A stretch of DNA of 33,916 nt, taken from the IMG/VR virus record IMGVR_UViG_3300034105_002352, positions 1 to 33,916 of that record; one strand, written 5' to 3'. Made by a program: the position numbers and the translations under genes. Positions 1-5,955 of the stretch are shown here, in pieces (within the stretch, counting starts at the first letter, position 1; every line of letters begins with the position of its first letter). The DNA is from a virus. The notes beneath the pieces are model-generated. The model ran no database searches and was not told the DNA's origin. It saw only the letters and a program-made list of their open reading frames with translations.

Positions 1-44
1 CCATTACGAAAACAAGATACTGCATTTTGTGTTACAATCTTCAT
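1..44 (-). CDS. Start of an unknown leftward gene, cut by the window edge
   Basis: Only the first 14 codons are inside the window (MKIVTQNAVSCFRN...). The ATG at 44 is favoured because a Bacteroidota-type promoter lies just upstream (86-116) and the leader ends in the same TTATATG context seen before the genes starting at 892 and 1571. Too little is present to suggest a function. Confidence 0.55.
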   Translation of the reverse strand, partial: MKIVTQNAVSCFRN

Positions 45-85
45 ATAAGATAATTTAAAGTAACTGCTTCGTTGCAATTACAATA

Positions 86-116
86 CAAAGATAAGGTATA
101 GGTTTTAATTGTGCAA
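86..116 (-). promoter_or_regulatory. Leftward Bacteroidota-type promoter for the gene starting at 44
   Basis: On the minus strand the -7 box TATCTTTG (86-93) follows a TTG -33 box (114-116) with 20 bp between. It matches the known Bacteroidota sigma-A consensus TTTG/TAnnTTTG. The transcript would have a leader of about 35 nt before the ATG at 44. Confidence 0.6.
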
Positions 117-194
117 TAGATAAATTCAAAACTTATTAACAAAATATTGTTGATAACTTTATTTGTATATGTCGTTTTAAAGTCGTACCTTTAT

Positions 195-397
195 AAAAAA
201 TTAATTGGGGAAGCACTCCCCACAAGGGTTCGTGTTTTTTTCGACACGCATAGGGTATACTCCAACGCACACCCCCCCAAAAATTTGAGTATAGGGTAGG
301 ACGGAGTCTACTCTTCCTGTGTTGGTATTACACACCGCCCTTTGTCAAATCCTTACCGCCTATTTATTTTATCTATCCATATTGTTCCCCACTTTTG
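195..397 (-). ncRNA. Candidate structured non-coding RNA
   Basis: A consensus promoter (403-434) is followed by about 200 nt without a convincing reading frame; the longest leftward candidate near the end is 16 residues (MRVEKNTNPCGECFPN). The stretch is rich in self-complementarity: TATACTC/GAGTATA (256-262 with 287-293), CGTGT/ACACG (231-235 with 244-248) and a final GGGGA/TCCCC hairpin (207-211 with 217-221). The last is followed on the minus strand by a T-rich run, which would act as terminator. A short peptide gene or an attenuated leader for the gene at 44 are alternatives. No known RNA family is recognised. Confidence 0.4.
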
Positions 398-402
398 TTA
401 CA

Positions 403-434
403 CAAAGATACGATAAAGAAATCAATTATCCAAA
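403..434 (-). promoter_or_regulatory. Leftward consensus promoter feeding the RNA at 195-397
   Basis: Minus-strand TTTG (431-434) and TATCTTTG (403-410) are separated by exactly 20 bp, a full match to the Bacteroidota consensus. The expected transcript start is near 397. Confidence 0.7.
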
Positions 435-460
435 CTTTTTTTCAATTATTTTTAGGCACA

Positions 461-490
461 AAAAAAGGGGGACAATTTGCCCCCCCCCAA
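461..490 (-). terminator. Intrinsic terminator after the 37-residue membrane peptide gene
   Basis: On the minus strand a run of G pairs with CCCCC across an 8-nt loop and is followed by seven T (with the hairpin arms at about 467-471 and 480-488). It lies directly after the stop codon at 503 and just upstream of the next leftward promoter. Confidence 0.7.
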
Positions 491-502
491 CTAATATTTA
501 AG

Positions 503-616
503 TTAGTTAATTCTAATAATGTTATTCAGGTCTAATACTATTAGTAATGTAGCGAATGCTAATACAGTAGCAGTAAAAAATATCTCCCCCTCGTTTTTTT
601 TGATAAATTGTTTCAT
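503..616 (-). CDS. Small single-pass membrane protein, 37 residues
   Basis: The frame reads MKQFIKKNEGEIFF, then a hydrophobic segment (about residues 11-29, FFTATVLAFATLLIVL), and ends LNNIIRIN. The basic N-terminus followed by one transmembrane helix predicts an inner-membrane peptide with the N-terminus inside. The gene lies 24 nt after the stop of the gene at 641-892 and before a clear terminator, so the two are probably co-transcribed. Function is unknown; superinfection or host-takeover peptides often look like this, but nothing here shows it. Confidence 0.6.
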   Translation of the reverse strand: MKQFIKKNEGEIFFTATVLAFATLLIVLDLNNIIRIN

Positions 617-640
617 CGTTTTTATTTTTAGATTAGTTAA

Positions 641-892
641 TTAATACTCGAACACTTCTAACTCCGAACAAAGTTGCAAGAAAGTATCTTTGTCGCAGAA
701 AAGGTTTCCGTGTGCGTGTGCCTCTTGTTCAACCTCTTCATCATAGTCCATACTTTCGATAGTACCATAGCCACCAACATTAAAAATGTGTGCTTGTAGT
801 AAGATAAAATCGTGTGGCTTGTCTAACTCCGTTTGCATTGTTTCAGTAGAGATAGTTTGAATTAATTCCTTGATGTTGTTTTTAGTTACCAT
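641..892 (-). CDS. Acidic protein of unknown function, 83 residues
   Basis: Begins MVTKNNIKELIQTIS and has a strongly acidic middle (SMDYDEEVEQEAHAHG). A longer frame reaching 949 would begin with TTG upstream of the transcript start, because the promoter -7 box lies at 919-926; the ATG at 892 is therefore preferred. Its leader ends TTAAACTATTTTATATG, nearly identical to that of the gene at 984-1571. It forms its own transcription unit with the small membrane gene at 503-616. No family is recognised. Confidence 0.75.
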   Translation of the reverse strand: MVTKNNIKELIQTISTETMQTELDKPHDFILLQAHIFNVGGYGTIESMDYDEEVEQEAHAHGNLFCDKDTFLQLCSELEVFEY

Positions 893-918
893 ATAAAATA
901 GTTTAAGATTAATAATGA

Positions 919-950
919 CAAATGTACAAATAAAAAATGACACTACCAAA
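919..950 (-). promoter_or_regulatory. Leftward promoter overlapping the upstream terminator
   Basis: Minus-strand TTTG (947-950), 20 bp spacer, TACATTTG (919-926). The -33 box sits inside the loop of the terminator hairpin of the preceding gene (938-961), so terminator and promoter share bases. Confidence 0.75.
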
Positions 951-961
951 TGATAGTGCCA
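931..961 (-). terminator. Intrinsic terminator of the gene at 984-1571
   Basis: TGGCACTA (954-961) pairs with TAGTGTCA (938-945) on the minus strand with one G-U pair and an 8-nt loop, followed by TTTTTTA. It overlaps the next promoter. Confidence 0.7.
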
Positions 962-983
962 CTTTTTTTAAAAAACTTTTAGA

Positions 984-1571
984 TTAGTTAAGTTCTAAAC
1001 TTAAAAACTTCTCTCGCAGTTGTTCTCTTGTTGGGGTTGCATTGGGTATAATGTTCCCCTCTTCGTCTAACACCACAACCCCACATTGTTTTTTAAGCCA
1101 ATCCCCACAAGTATCATAGTTGTTACTAAATAGGATATATGCTAAAGTTTCATATTGTTTCTCCTCTACTGACAAAAGTTCCCACAACCCCGCTTTCTCG
1201 CCATAAACCGCTTTAAAAAACTTGTGGTTTTGTACGTGTATACGCATTGCATTTTCTATATCGTCACTCTCGAACCCCAATCCTTTCGCCAAAGTAGAAA
1301 GACCGCTATCGTTCAAAGTTTGAATTAGTTTACCTAAATTATCAATAGGTAAGTCCCCCAACATTGTGCTTTGAGTTTCATACTCGTAATCATCAATCTT
1401 TGCAAAGTTATTTAATTGCTCGTAAGTCCTTGCCCAATAAGAGTACTCTTCTTTAAAGTTCCCTCTTTCGATAGTGAATCTACCGCTAACTTCTACTGAT
1501 GCAGTTTCTTTTACTGACGTTACTTTAATCTCTCCGCCTACTACAAGTAGACCTTTTAATAAATCATTCAT
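984..1571 (-). CDS. Protein of unknown function, 195 residues
   Basis: Begins MNDLLKGLLVVGGEIKV. The first ~60 residues look beta-rich (VSGRFTIERGNFKEEYSYWARTYEQL), the rest alternates helices and acidic stretches and includes SVEEKQYETLAYILFSNNYDTCGDWLKKQCG with two Cys. The ATG at 1571 is chosen because the promoter -7 box is at 1606-1613; a longer frame to 1616 starts with TTG upstream of the transcript start. It has its own promoter and terminator. No known family is recognised. Confidence 0.8.
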   Translation of the reverse strand: MNDLLKGLLVVGGEIKVTSVKETASVEVSGRFTIERGNFKEEYSYWARTYEQLNNFAKIDDYEYETQSTMLGDLPIDNLGKLIQTLNDSGLSTLAKGLGFESDDIENAMRIHVQNHKFFKAVYGEKAGLWELLSVEEKQYETLAYILFSNNYDTCGDWLKKQCGVVVLDEEGNIIPNATPTREQLREKFLSLELN

Positions 1572-1605
1572 ATAAAATAGTTTTAAATTGGCACCATTGC
1601 CGATA

Positions 1606-1637
1606 CAAATATACAAATAGTTTTTTGTTCCACCAAA
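1606..1637 (-). promoter_or_regulatory. Leftward consensus promoter of the gene at 984-1571
   Basis: Minus-strand TTTG (1634-1637), 20 bp spacer, TATATTTG (1606-1613); complete consensus match. The leader is about 28 nt and ends with the shared motif before the ATG at 1571. Confidence 0.8.
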
Positions 1638-1646
1638 TTTTTTTGC

Positions 1647-1687
1647 ATAAAAAAAGAGGAAACTTTCGTCCCCCCTTTCTCCTCTTT
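1647..1687 (-). terminator. Intrinsic terminator of the gene at 1704-1865
   Basis: Minus-strand AAAGAGGA (1680-1687) pairs with TCCTCTTT (1653-1660) around a G-rich interior, followed by a run of T. It lies between the stop at 1704 and the promoter at 1606-1637. Confidence 0.65.
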
Positions 1688-1703
1688 AACAATTTCAAAT
1701 TAA

Positions 1704-1865
1704 CTAATTCAAACCGACTTGCCCGAATATATCTATGCAGTACACCTCGTGAACACTTTGGCAAAGGTTTGCCATAGTTACACCCAAAATTGTACCTATC
1801 AATTTCTCCCCCTTAAAAATATCGGCTTGGATACCGAACTCTAATAACAATACTTCTACTCTCAT
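1704..1865 (-). CDS. Small protein of unknown function, 53 residues
   Basis: Reads MRVEVLLLEFGIQADIFKGE..., ending CIDIFGQVGLN. Composition is that of a folded small protein, with alternating hydrophobic residues (beta-strand-like start) and two Cys. It follows a 21-residue membrane peptide gene with only 2 nt between stop and start, and precedes a terminator. The overlapping frame at 1564-1764 is a shadow. No family is recognised. Confidence 0.65.
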   Translation of the reverse strand: MRVEVLLLEFGIQADIFKGEKLIGTILGVTMANLCQSVHEVYCIDIFGQVGLN

Positions 1866-1867
1866 AA

Positions 1868-1933
1868 CTAACGATTTGGTTTTACATTAAGTAATACGAT
1901 AATAACAACTAAAAGAACTCCCCACAATATCAT
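1868..1933 (-). CDS. Tiny membrane peptide, 21 residues
   Basis: Reads MILWGVLLVVIIVLLNVKPN-R: one transmembrane helix (residues 2-16) and a short polar tail. It begins about 20 nt downstream of the predicted start of transcription of the promoter at 1960-1990, and its stop is 2 nt before the next ATG at 1865. This arrangement favours a real gene, but a 21-codon frame could also be chance. Confidence 0.4.
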   Translation of the reverse strand: MILWGVLLVVIIVLLNVKPNR

Positions 1934-1959
1934 AGTAATAAATTTTAATTAGCATACCG

Positions 1960-1990
1960 CAAAACTACGAATAAGTTTTTGGATACGCAA
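1960..1990 (-). promoter_or_regulatory. Leftward promoter for the 21- and 53-residue genes
   Basis: Minus-strand TTG (1988-1990), 20 bp spacer, TAGTTTTG (1960-1967), fitting the Bacteroidota consensus. Confidence 0.65.
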
Positions 1991-2076
1991 GTGATACAAT
2001 AAAAAATCTAAACAAATTTACCTTTACAAGCATTCACAAGGTAGGAACGTTACTAACCCAATTACTTTAGAGCGTT

Positions 2077-2172
2077 TCATTTTTTATCTTCATTAGCACT
2101 GAACATTGCATTTCCTAGGTACAATCTTCCCAAGCGACAAAATAGAAACTCACAAACTAAAATCTTTAGCAT
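2077..2172 (-). CDS. Possible small protein, 31 residues
   Basis: Reads MLKILVCEFLFCRLGRLYLG..., ending FSANEDKK; hydrophobic with two Cys and a polar tail. A longer frame to 2286 runs back through a terminator hairpin and the neighbouring gene and needs a TTG start, so only the internal ATG at 2172 is plausible. An 18-codon frame overlaps its stop (ATGA). No promoter is seen directly upstream; it may be spurious. Confidence 0.25.
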   Translation of the reverse strand: MLKILVCEFLFCRLGRLYLGNAMFSANEDKK

Positions 2173-2240
2173 GCTACAAATGGTCGATAACCGCAATTCC
2201 GATTTGCTAAATGGTCTACACCAAGTATCGTTTAAAATAA

Positions 2241-2256
2241 CCCCTCTTTCGAGGGG
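2241..2256 (-). terminator. Hairpin terminator, copy 1 of a repeated element
   Basis: CCCCTCTTTCGAGGGG, a 6-bp GC-rich stem with a tight loop, located just after the stop of the gene at 2267-2425. The same 16 bases recur at 2445 and 3397. The T tract on the minus strand is short (TTATTTT). Confidence 0.6.
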
Positions 2257-2266
2257 CTTAATTTGT

Positions 2267-2425
2267 TTAGGCAAAAAGCCAATCAACTACACAGATAACA
2301 GGTACAAGGGTAAAAGTACAAGTAATGCACCAATCAATAAATCTGTACTTATCTGTTACAGAAACATAAATAACGTGAGCAATAAGCCCAATAATACAAA
2401 CTGAAAAAAGGATAATGTATAACAT
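2267..2425 (-). CDS. Small two-pass membrane protein, 52 residues
   Basis: Reads MLYIILFSVCIIGLIAHVIYV, a polar turn (SVTDKYRFID), then WCITCTFTLVPVICVVDWLFA. Two hydrophobic helices (about 2-21 and 32-51) with a short charged loop predict a helical hairpin in the membrane. It follows the DUF932 gene after a hairpin and is itself followed by the same hairpin 10 nt after its stop. No family is recognised; a holin-like or membrane-signalling peptide is possible but unsupported. Confidence 0.6.
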   Translation of the reverse strand: MLYIILFSVCIIGLIAHVIYVSVTDKYRFIDWCITCTFTLVPVICVVDWLFA

Positions 2426-2444
2426 AAGATTAGTTAATTTAAAA

Positions 2445-2460
2445 CCCCTCTTTCGAGGGG
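2445..2460 (-). terminator. Hairpin terminator, copy 2
   Basis: CCCCTCTTTCGAGGGG again, 12 nt after the stop of the DUF932 gene, followed on the minus strand by TTTTAAATT. The next ATG (2425) comes within 20 nt, so partial read-through would express the membrane protein. Confidence 0.65.
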
Positions 2461-2471
2461 CTTGGTTAATA

Positions 2472-3353
2472 CTAGTAAGCCATTTCTAGGGCTACTTTCT
2501 GTGCGATGTCGTTCAATTTAAGACCGCCACCTACTAGAAGATAATCGTTTCTATCTTCTGTCTTCGCTACGTGGTTAGTGTAATGTGTAATACCATTAAC
2601 TAAGCCCCATAGTGTTGAGCCCGTTCTACTGAACTCTAACTCGATGCTTTCTTGAACATTGTCAAGGATAGCCTTTTTAGTCCCGTGAAGTTCCGAATAC
2701 AACGATTGGTTATATCCTAAAGTCTTCATCAAAAACTCTTCTACCTTAGCCTTATCAACGCTAGTTCTGTTTAGCTGTTGGATATACGCTTCAAAATCAT
2801 TTATGCTGTCTGTAGCTTTCGCTATGTCGTTGCATAAAGAAGAAGCCTTACCAACATTACCTTTGGTATTCTTGAAAGATACAGCGAACTCTGTCCGCCA
2901 CGCTTTCATACCATTTGAACAAACTAGTCTGAAACAGCTAATAAATAAGCTAGTTTTAGTTAATCCGTCAAAGCCCGTAGCAAGGTTGATTTTAACAATC
3001 ATCTCGTCTTCTTGACCTCTTAGGTTAGTGAAGCCCATTTTCTTGATAGGTGCTTCAAAAACAATCTTCTTACCGCCTTTTAGTTCTAGGTAGGTAACAT
3101 CATTGAAATCGGCATCGGTTTGATACAAGCAGTTTTCAAACTCGTCAAACAATAGCTTAGGCTGTGTTGGGGTAAAATCTTTACCAACTGAACCTAAAGC
3201 TTGACCGCCCGTTGCTCTGTAAACCCCGTAGCTGTCCGGGTTATCGAACCCCTCTAGCCCCGTGATTAGTGGTACTTTTACCACGTCAAACAATTTACCT
3301 TTGATACTCTCAATGTTAGCGTTTCCGCTTGCGATGTTAGATAAAATCTCCAT
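2472..3353 (-). CDS. DUF932 phage/plasmid-like protein
   Basis: 293 residues. The pattern is that of DUF932: an N-terminal beta-rich part (YGVYRATGGQALGSVGKDFTP), the central FRLVCSNGMKAWRTEF (about residues 141-157) and the C-terminal TLWGLVNGITHYTNHVAK (about 247-265), equivalent to the family's W/YG..NAVTEYVDH signature. DUF932 proteins are common in phages and plasmids of many bacteria; their molecular role is not established. Length is usual for the family. The gene is bracketed by two copies of the CCCCTC hairpin, which may set its level relative to neighbours. The ATG at 3353 is preceded by an A/T-rich leader. Confidence 0.8.
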   Translation of the reverse strand: MEILSNIASGNANIESIKGKLFDVVKVPLITGLEGFDNPDSYGVYRATGGQALGSVGKDFTPTQPKLLFDEFENCLYQTDADFNDVTYLELKGGKKIVFEAPIKKMGFTNLRGQEDEMIVKINLATGFDGLTKTSLFISCFRLVCSNGMKAWRTEFAVSFKNTKGNVGKASSLCNDIAKATDSINDFEAYIQQLNRTSVDKAKVEEFLMKTLGYNQSLYSELHGTKKAILDNVQESIELEFSRTGSTLWGLVNGITHYTNHVAKTEDRNDYLLVGGGLKLNDIAQKVALEMAY

Positions 3354-3396
3354 ACTTAAAAAAATTAAAATTAGAATTAGTTAATTTGAAAATAAA

Positions 3397-3412
3397 CCCC
3401 TCTTTCGAGGGG
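3397..3412 (-). terminator. Hairpin terminator, copy 3
   Basis: Third copy of CCCCTCTTTCGAGGGG, directly after the stop at 3419 and followed on the minus strand by TTTATTTTC, just upstream of the DUF932 gene. No separate DUF932 promoter is seen, so the hairpin may attenuate rather than fully terminate. Confidence 0.6.
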
Positions 3413-3418
3413 CTTGAA

Positions 3419-3742
3419 TTAATTTGCAACAGCGTAATCATAAGCCCGTTTAGAGAGCATTATTTTACCATTGTTGCGGTAAAAGGGGCGGTTGTGTTCA
3501 TCGAACTCAACCAACTTGATGTCACACTCTAAAATGTAACCTTCAAGTTCTAGGAACTTTGTTAGACAATCGGGACAACCAACATTTTCATGCTCCCAAA
3601 TTCTAGCCCAATTTGTTGCTAGCATTGGCGTTGAACACAAAGTACCACTAGTACCACTCATAGCGATGTGAGTTTCATTACTCCAAACCGCACCTTTATT
3701 ACCATAGTGGTAGAAAGGATTTTTCAAATTACTTGCTTTCAT
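3419..3742 (-). CDS. Small protein with a possible zinc-binding His/Cys cluster
   Basis: 107 residues from the ATG at 3742 (a longer frame to 3766 uses TTG). It contains THIAMSG...TLC and later VGCPDCLTKFLE, i.e. a His, a single Cys and a CxxC pair. This arrangement resembles small phage proteins that bind zinc with H..C..CxxC. The C-terminal half is mixed alpha/beta (ECDIKLVEFDEHNRPFYRNN). Two promoters lie upstream (3843-3873 and 3947-3979). No precise family is claimed. Confidence 0.65.
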   Translation of the reverse strand: MKASNLKNPFYHYGNKGAVWSNETHIAMSGTSGTLCSTPMLATNWARIWEHENVGCPDCLTKFLELEGYILECDIKLVEFDEHNRPFYRNNGKIMLSKRAYDYAVAN

Positions 3743-3842
3743 AGTCAAGAAATTAAGTATAAACAACCACTTCTGTAGGTAGGTTGTAACTCCTTATTCG
3801 ATATGTCAAAGAACAAACAACAGCATCATCATAACCACAGCA

Positions 3843-3873
3843 CAAAGATACAAATACTTTTCATATAAACTAA
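3843..3873 (-). promoter_or_regulatory. Leftward promoter upstream of the gene at 3419-3742
   Basis: Minus-strand TATCTTTG (3843-3850) with TTAG at the -33 position (3870-3873) and a 19 bp spacer. The sequence just upstream (TTTAAATTAGTTTATATG on the minus strand) is close to the leader motif found before three other left-end genes. Confidence 0.5.
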
Positions 3874-3946
3874 TTTAAAAGTAACTTTTTTTATAAAAGT
3901 TATTAACATATAATTGTTAATAAGTATAAGATATAGTAATTACGGG

Positions 3947-3979
3947 CAAAGATAAACAACAGCCCTCTATAACGTCAAA
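3947..3979 (-). promoter_or_regulatory. Second leftward promoter
   Basis: Minus-strand TTTG (3976-3979), 21 bp spacer, TATCTTTG (3947-3954). It would read through the promoter at 3843 into the gene at 3419-3742. Spacing is one base longer than in the other copies. Confidence 0.5.
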
Positions 3980-4088
3980 TAAAGCGTTTTAAAGAACTTT
4001 GATAGTGGTTTGGTATCTAACTATCAATTAGTATAAGAACGTGTCTTAAAACAAAAATGCTGATGAATAAAGGGATTGCTGATGTACC

Positions 4089-4133
4089 TGTAAAATAATT
4101 GACGTGACCTAATGTTTTCCCGATTATTTTACA
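4089..4133. repeat. 11-bp perfect inverted repeat, 23-nt spacer
   Basis: TGTAAAATAAT (4089-4099) and ATTATTTTACA (4123-4133) are exact reverse complements. It could extrude as a cruciform, bind a dimeric protein or form an RNA hairpin. Confidence 0.8.
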
Positions 4134-4146
4134 CTAAAACAATTAA

Positions 4147-4204
4147 TTTAGAAACTTTCTAAACAAGAAACTAGCCACAAACTAACTAGTGTAAAGTAAC
4201 ACTA
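4147..4204. repeat. Two further palindromes beside the 11-bp inverted repeat
   Basis: TTTAGAAA/TTTCTAAA (4147-4154 and 4156-4163) is an 8-bp palindrome with a one-base centre, typical of an operator or protein-binding site. TAGTGT/ACACTA (4187-4192 and 4199-4204) is a 6-bp hairpin with a 6-nt loop. Confidence 0.7.
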
Positions 4205-4464
4205 ACTTATTATAGTCTATCCTTATAGCAGTGCAGTATAGTATAGATAAATAGTATAAATATAACTTGCAAAAGTCAAAACTCTTTAGCTGCTTTCTAA
4301 GGCAAAAACTTTTTTATATAGTATCATAGGGGGGGTAGCCCAAAAATTCCCGAATCGTGCCGGGCTTTTCCTATAGATGGGTAGGGTGTCCCCCACATAT
4401 AGCCATTTTTAATATAGCCACTTTAAAATACTATTAACATTTTATTAACAGATACCGGGGGGGT

Positions 4465-4492
4465 ACAAAAAACCCCAGCATATAGCCGGGGG
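4465..4492 (-). terminator. Strong intrinsic terminator
   Basis: Minus-strand CCCCGGC pairs with GCTGGGG around TATAT and is followed by TTTTTTG. It ends the long leftward transcription unit after the gene at 4501-4638. Confidence 0.85.
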
Positions 4493-4500
4493 TAGTTTTA

Positions 4501-4638
4501 CTAGTATACGTTACTAGGGTCCTCTTCACAATCGTAGTTCATAAACTCTATAAACTTATCGAACTGCTTCTTTCTTTTTTCTCCAAATATCCTTTTTAGA
4601 TTATTGAAGAAAACAAGACTGATTTTGTTTTTTCTCAT
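4501..4638 (-). CDS. Small basic protein, 45 residues
   Basis: Reads MRKNKISLVFFNNLKRIFGE, then KRKKQFDKFIEF, and ends in an acidic tail (CEEDPSNVY). A short amphipathic, basic first half and acidic end are visible. It starts 4 nt after the stop of the glycosyltransferase gene and precedes a strong terminator, so it is the last gene of that operon. Function unknown. Confidence 0.6.
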   Translation of the reverse strand: MRKNKISLVFFNNLKRIFGEKRKKQFDKFIEFMNYDCEEDPSNVY

Positions 4639-4641
4639 TTT

Positions 4642-5643
4642 TTAACCTTTTAAATTTTTTACCCAACATTTTTTTGCTTTATAATTATAGTACTTTAGAA
4701 ACAATGATTGTGCGAATACAATCAGACTGCTTAATGAATAAGCTATTTCTAGTTTTTGTACTATTCGTTTATGAGATGTGGGTCTTACTCTCATTATTTT
4801 AGGCATCCAAGATATATCTTCTGAACATACTACAGGGACTTTTGCTGTTACGCTATCTGCTGTGACTATGTTGAAAGATTCTGAGAAAGAAACTTGCATA
4901 CATATATCCATTTGAGATACTGCTTTTAAAAAGTCGTTATGTTTATACCATCTGTGATGTACGAGTTCGTGTTCTGAGTACTCAAACAAAGCTTCTAAGT
5001 TTTTTAGAACGTTGTTTCCATTTTGTTCTACTCTGGAACTGTTGACATGGAATCTTAGCTTTCTACCTATGTTACTTGCAAAATCAATAGCTGCTAGAGC
5101 TTGTTGATATGTGTTCTTCATTGGTCTTATTGCACCAAAACAGCCGATGTCTATATAATCAAAATCTTGGTTTTCTTTTTTCTCCTTTATGAAGGGGTCT
5201 GCGTGGTATATGTTGGGTAGGTAGGTAAATTTACCAAAAGGTAAAGAGTAATCAAACTGCTGTGTAAGTTCTTCTGTGTTTGGTGCTATCTCTAATCCCA
5301 GGTTTGCGTATTGTATAATCCATTTTGTGGCTAACCCTTCGTTTGCTAAGAAGGGTGCTTTTGAATGAATTCTTATAATCCACCTCCTATTTTTGTGTCT
5401 TGGAATCTTGAGTAGTTCTTCAAATTTTCCTGGAGGGCACCATAAAGCTTCTATTATAACAATGTCCGGGTTGTAGTTTGTAACTGCTTTGTCTATACCG
5501 TTAGAATCTACTATCGGAGTAAGTTCTGATTCTATTCCAATACTGTTTAAATAGTTTCTTACGAATGTGGCTGAATTAAACAGTCCACTTGTAACACCAT
5601 AGGTATCTTTTACTCTATCACAAGTGATAAATTGTACTCTCAT
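4642..5643 (-). CDS. GT-B fold glycosyltransferase (family 4-like)
   Basis: 333 residues. The N-terminal half has a Rossmann-like start (MRVQFITCDR, residues 1-10) and PDIVIIEALWCPPG (59-72). The C-terminal half has IGCFGAIRPMKN (166-177), the usual start of the second GT-B domain, and FSESFNIVTADSVTAKVPVV (253-272), matching the E-SF-n-V..AE...G-PVV donor-binding signature of group 1/4 glycosyltransferases. It would transfer a sugar from a nucleotide donor; the acceptor cannot be read from sequence and could be phage DNA, a virion protein or host surface glycan. The last ~45 residues include a hydrophobic stretch (YSLSSLIVFAQSLFLKYY) ending in basic residues, perhaps for membrane contact. 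It begins 1 nt after the stop of the preceding gene. Confidence 0.8.
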   Translation of the reverse strand: MRVQFITCDRVKDTYGVTSGLFNSATFVRNYLNSIGIESELTPIVDSNGIDKAVTNYNPDIVIIEALWCPPGKFEELLKIPRHKNRRWIIRIHSKAPFLANEGLATKWIIQYANLGLEIAPNTEELTQQFDYSLPFGKFTYLPNIYHADPFIKEKKENQDFDYIDIGCFGAIRPMKNTYQQALAAIDFASNIGRKLRFHVNSSRVEQNGNNVLKNLEALFEYSEHELVHHRWYKHNDFLKAVSQMDICMQVSFSESFNIVTADSVTAKVPVVCSEDISWMPKIMRVRPTSHKRIVQKLEIAYSLSSLIVFAQSLFLKYYNYKAKKCWVKNLKG

Positions 5644-5644
5644 T

Positions 5645-5884
5645 TTAGTCTAATAAGTCTGTTATAAAAGAACGGTTAGTTAAATCTTCTTTGTTCTTGT
5701 CTGCTCTTTCCTGGGCAGCTTCTAACTCTTTTTCTGTAAAAAGTAAACATCTTTCGTTGCTTCCGTCTGCGTTCTCTACTTGAACTGCAATATAAAAATC
5801 AGATGAACCAAATGTTCTTTCTGTGTTTTCTACTCGAATAAGTCTTCCTTGTTTTACTCTTACTTGGTCTAATACGTTTGCCAT
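5645..5884 (-). CDS. Small protein of unknown function, 79 residues
   Basis: N-terminal half looks beta-rich (VKQGRLIRVENTERTFGSSD, FYIAVQVENADGSNERCLLF), the C-terminal half is a charged helix (TEKELEAAQERADKNKEDL). It sits between a terminator-like hairpin (5899-5920) and the glycosyltransferase gene, to which it is coupled by a 1-nt gap. No family recognised. Confidence 0.75.
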   Translation of the reverse strand: MANVLDQVRVKQGRLIRVENTERTFGSSDFYIAVQVENADGSNERCLLFTEKELEAAQERADKNKEDLTNRSFITDLLD

Positions 5885-5898
5885 TTTTGTTATTTTAA

Positions 5899-5920
5899 AA
5901 GCCCCCCTTTAAGAGGGCTT
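5899..5920 (-). terminator. Hairpin between leftward genes
   Basis: Minus-strand AAGCCCTC pairs with GGGGGCTT around TTAAA, followed by TTTTAAAATA. It lies after the stop of the gene at 5956-6321 and probably terminates or attenuates it. Confidence 0.65.
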
Positions 5921-5955
5921 AGTTTTTATTGAGTGAGGTCGATTAATATAATAGC

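Larger units (their letters stand above)
3980..4464. other. Gene-poor, palindrome-rich intergenic region
   Basis: About 480 nt without a convincing frame on either strand. It contains an 11-bp perfect inverted repeat, an 8-bp palindrome and a 6-bp inverted repeat within 120 nt, followed by alternating TATA-rich DNA (4200-4260) and G/C homopolymer runs (4328-4335, 4457-4463). A replication origin, an early control region or an untranslated RNA are all possible; no strong promoter is seen inside. Confidence 0.5.

Noticed and set aside
319-501. 60-codon rightward frame
   Set aside because: It runs antisense through a leftward promoter, a candidate RNA and a terminator, ends in homopolymers and has no promoter or plausible protein composition.
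1564-1764. 66-codon leftward frame
   Set aside because: It overlaps the better-supported 53-residue gene, a terminator and a consensus promoter; composition looks random.
2171-2404. 77-codon rightward frame
   Set aside because: Antisense to a convincing two-helix membrane gene and across a terminator hairpin; no rightward promoter.
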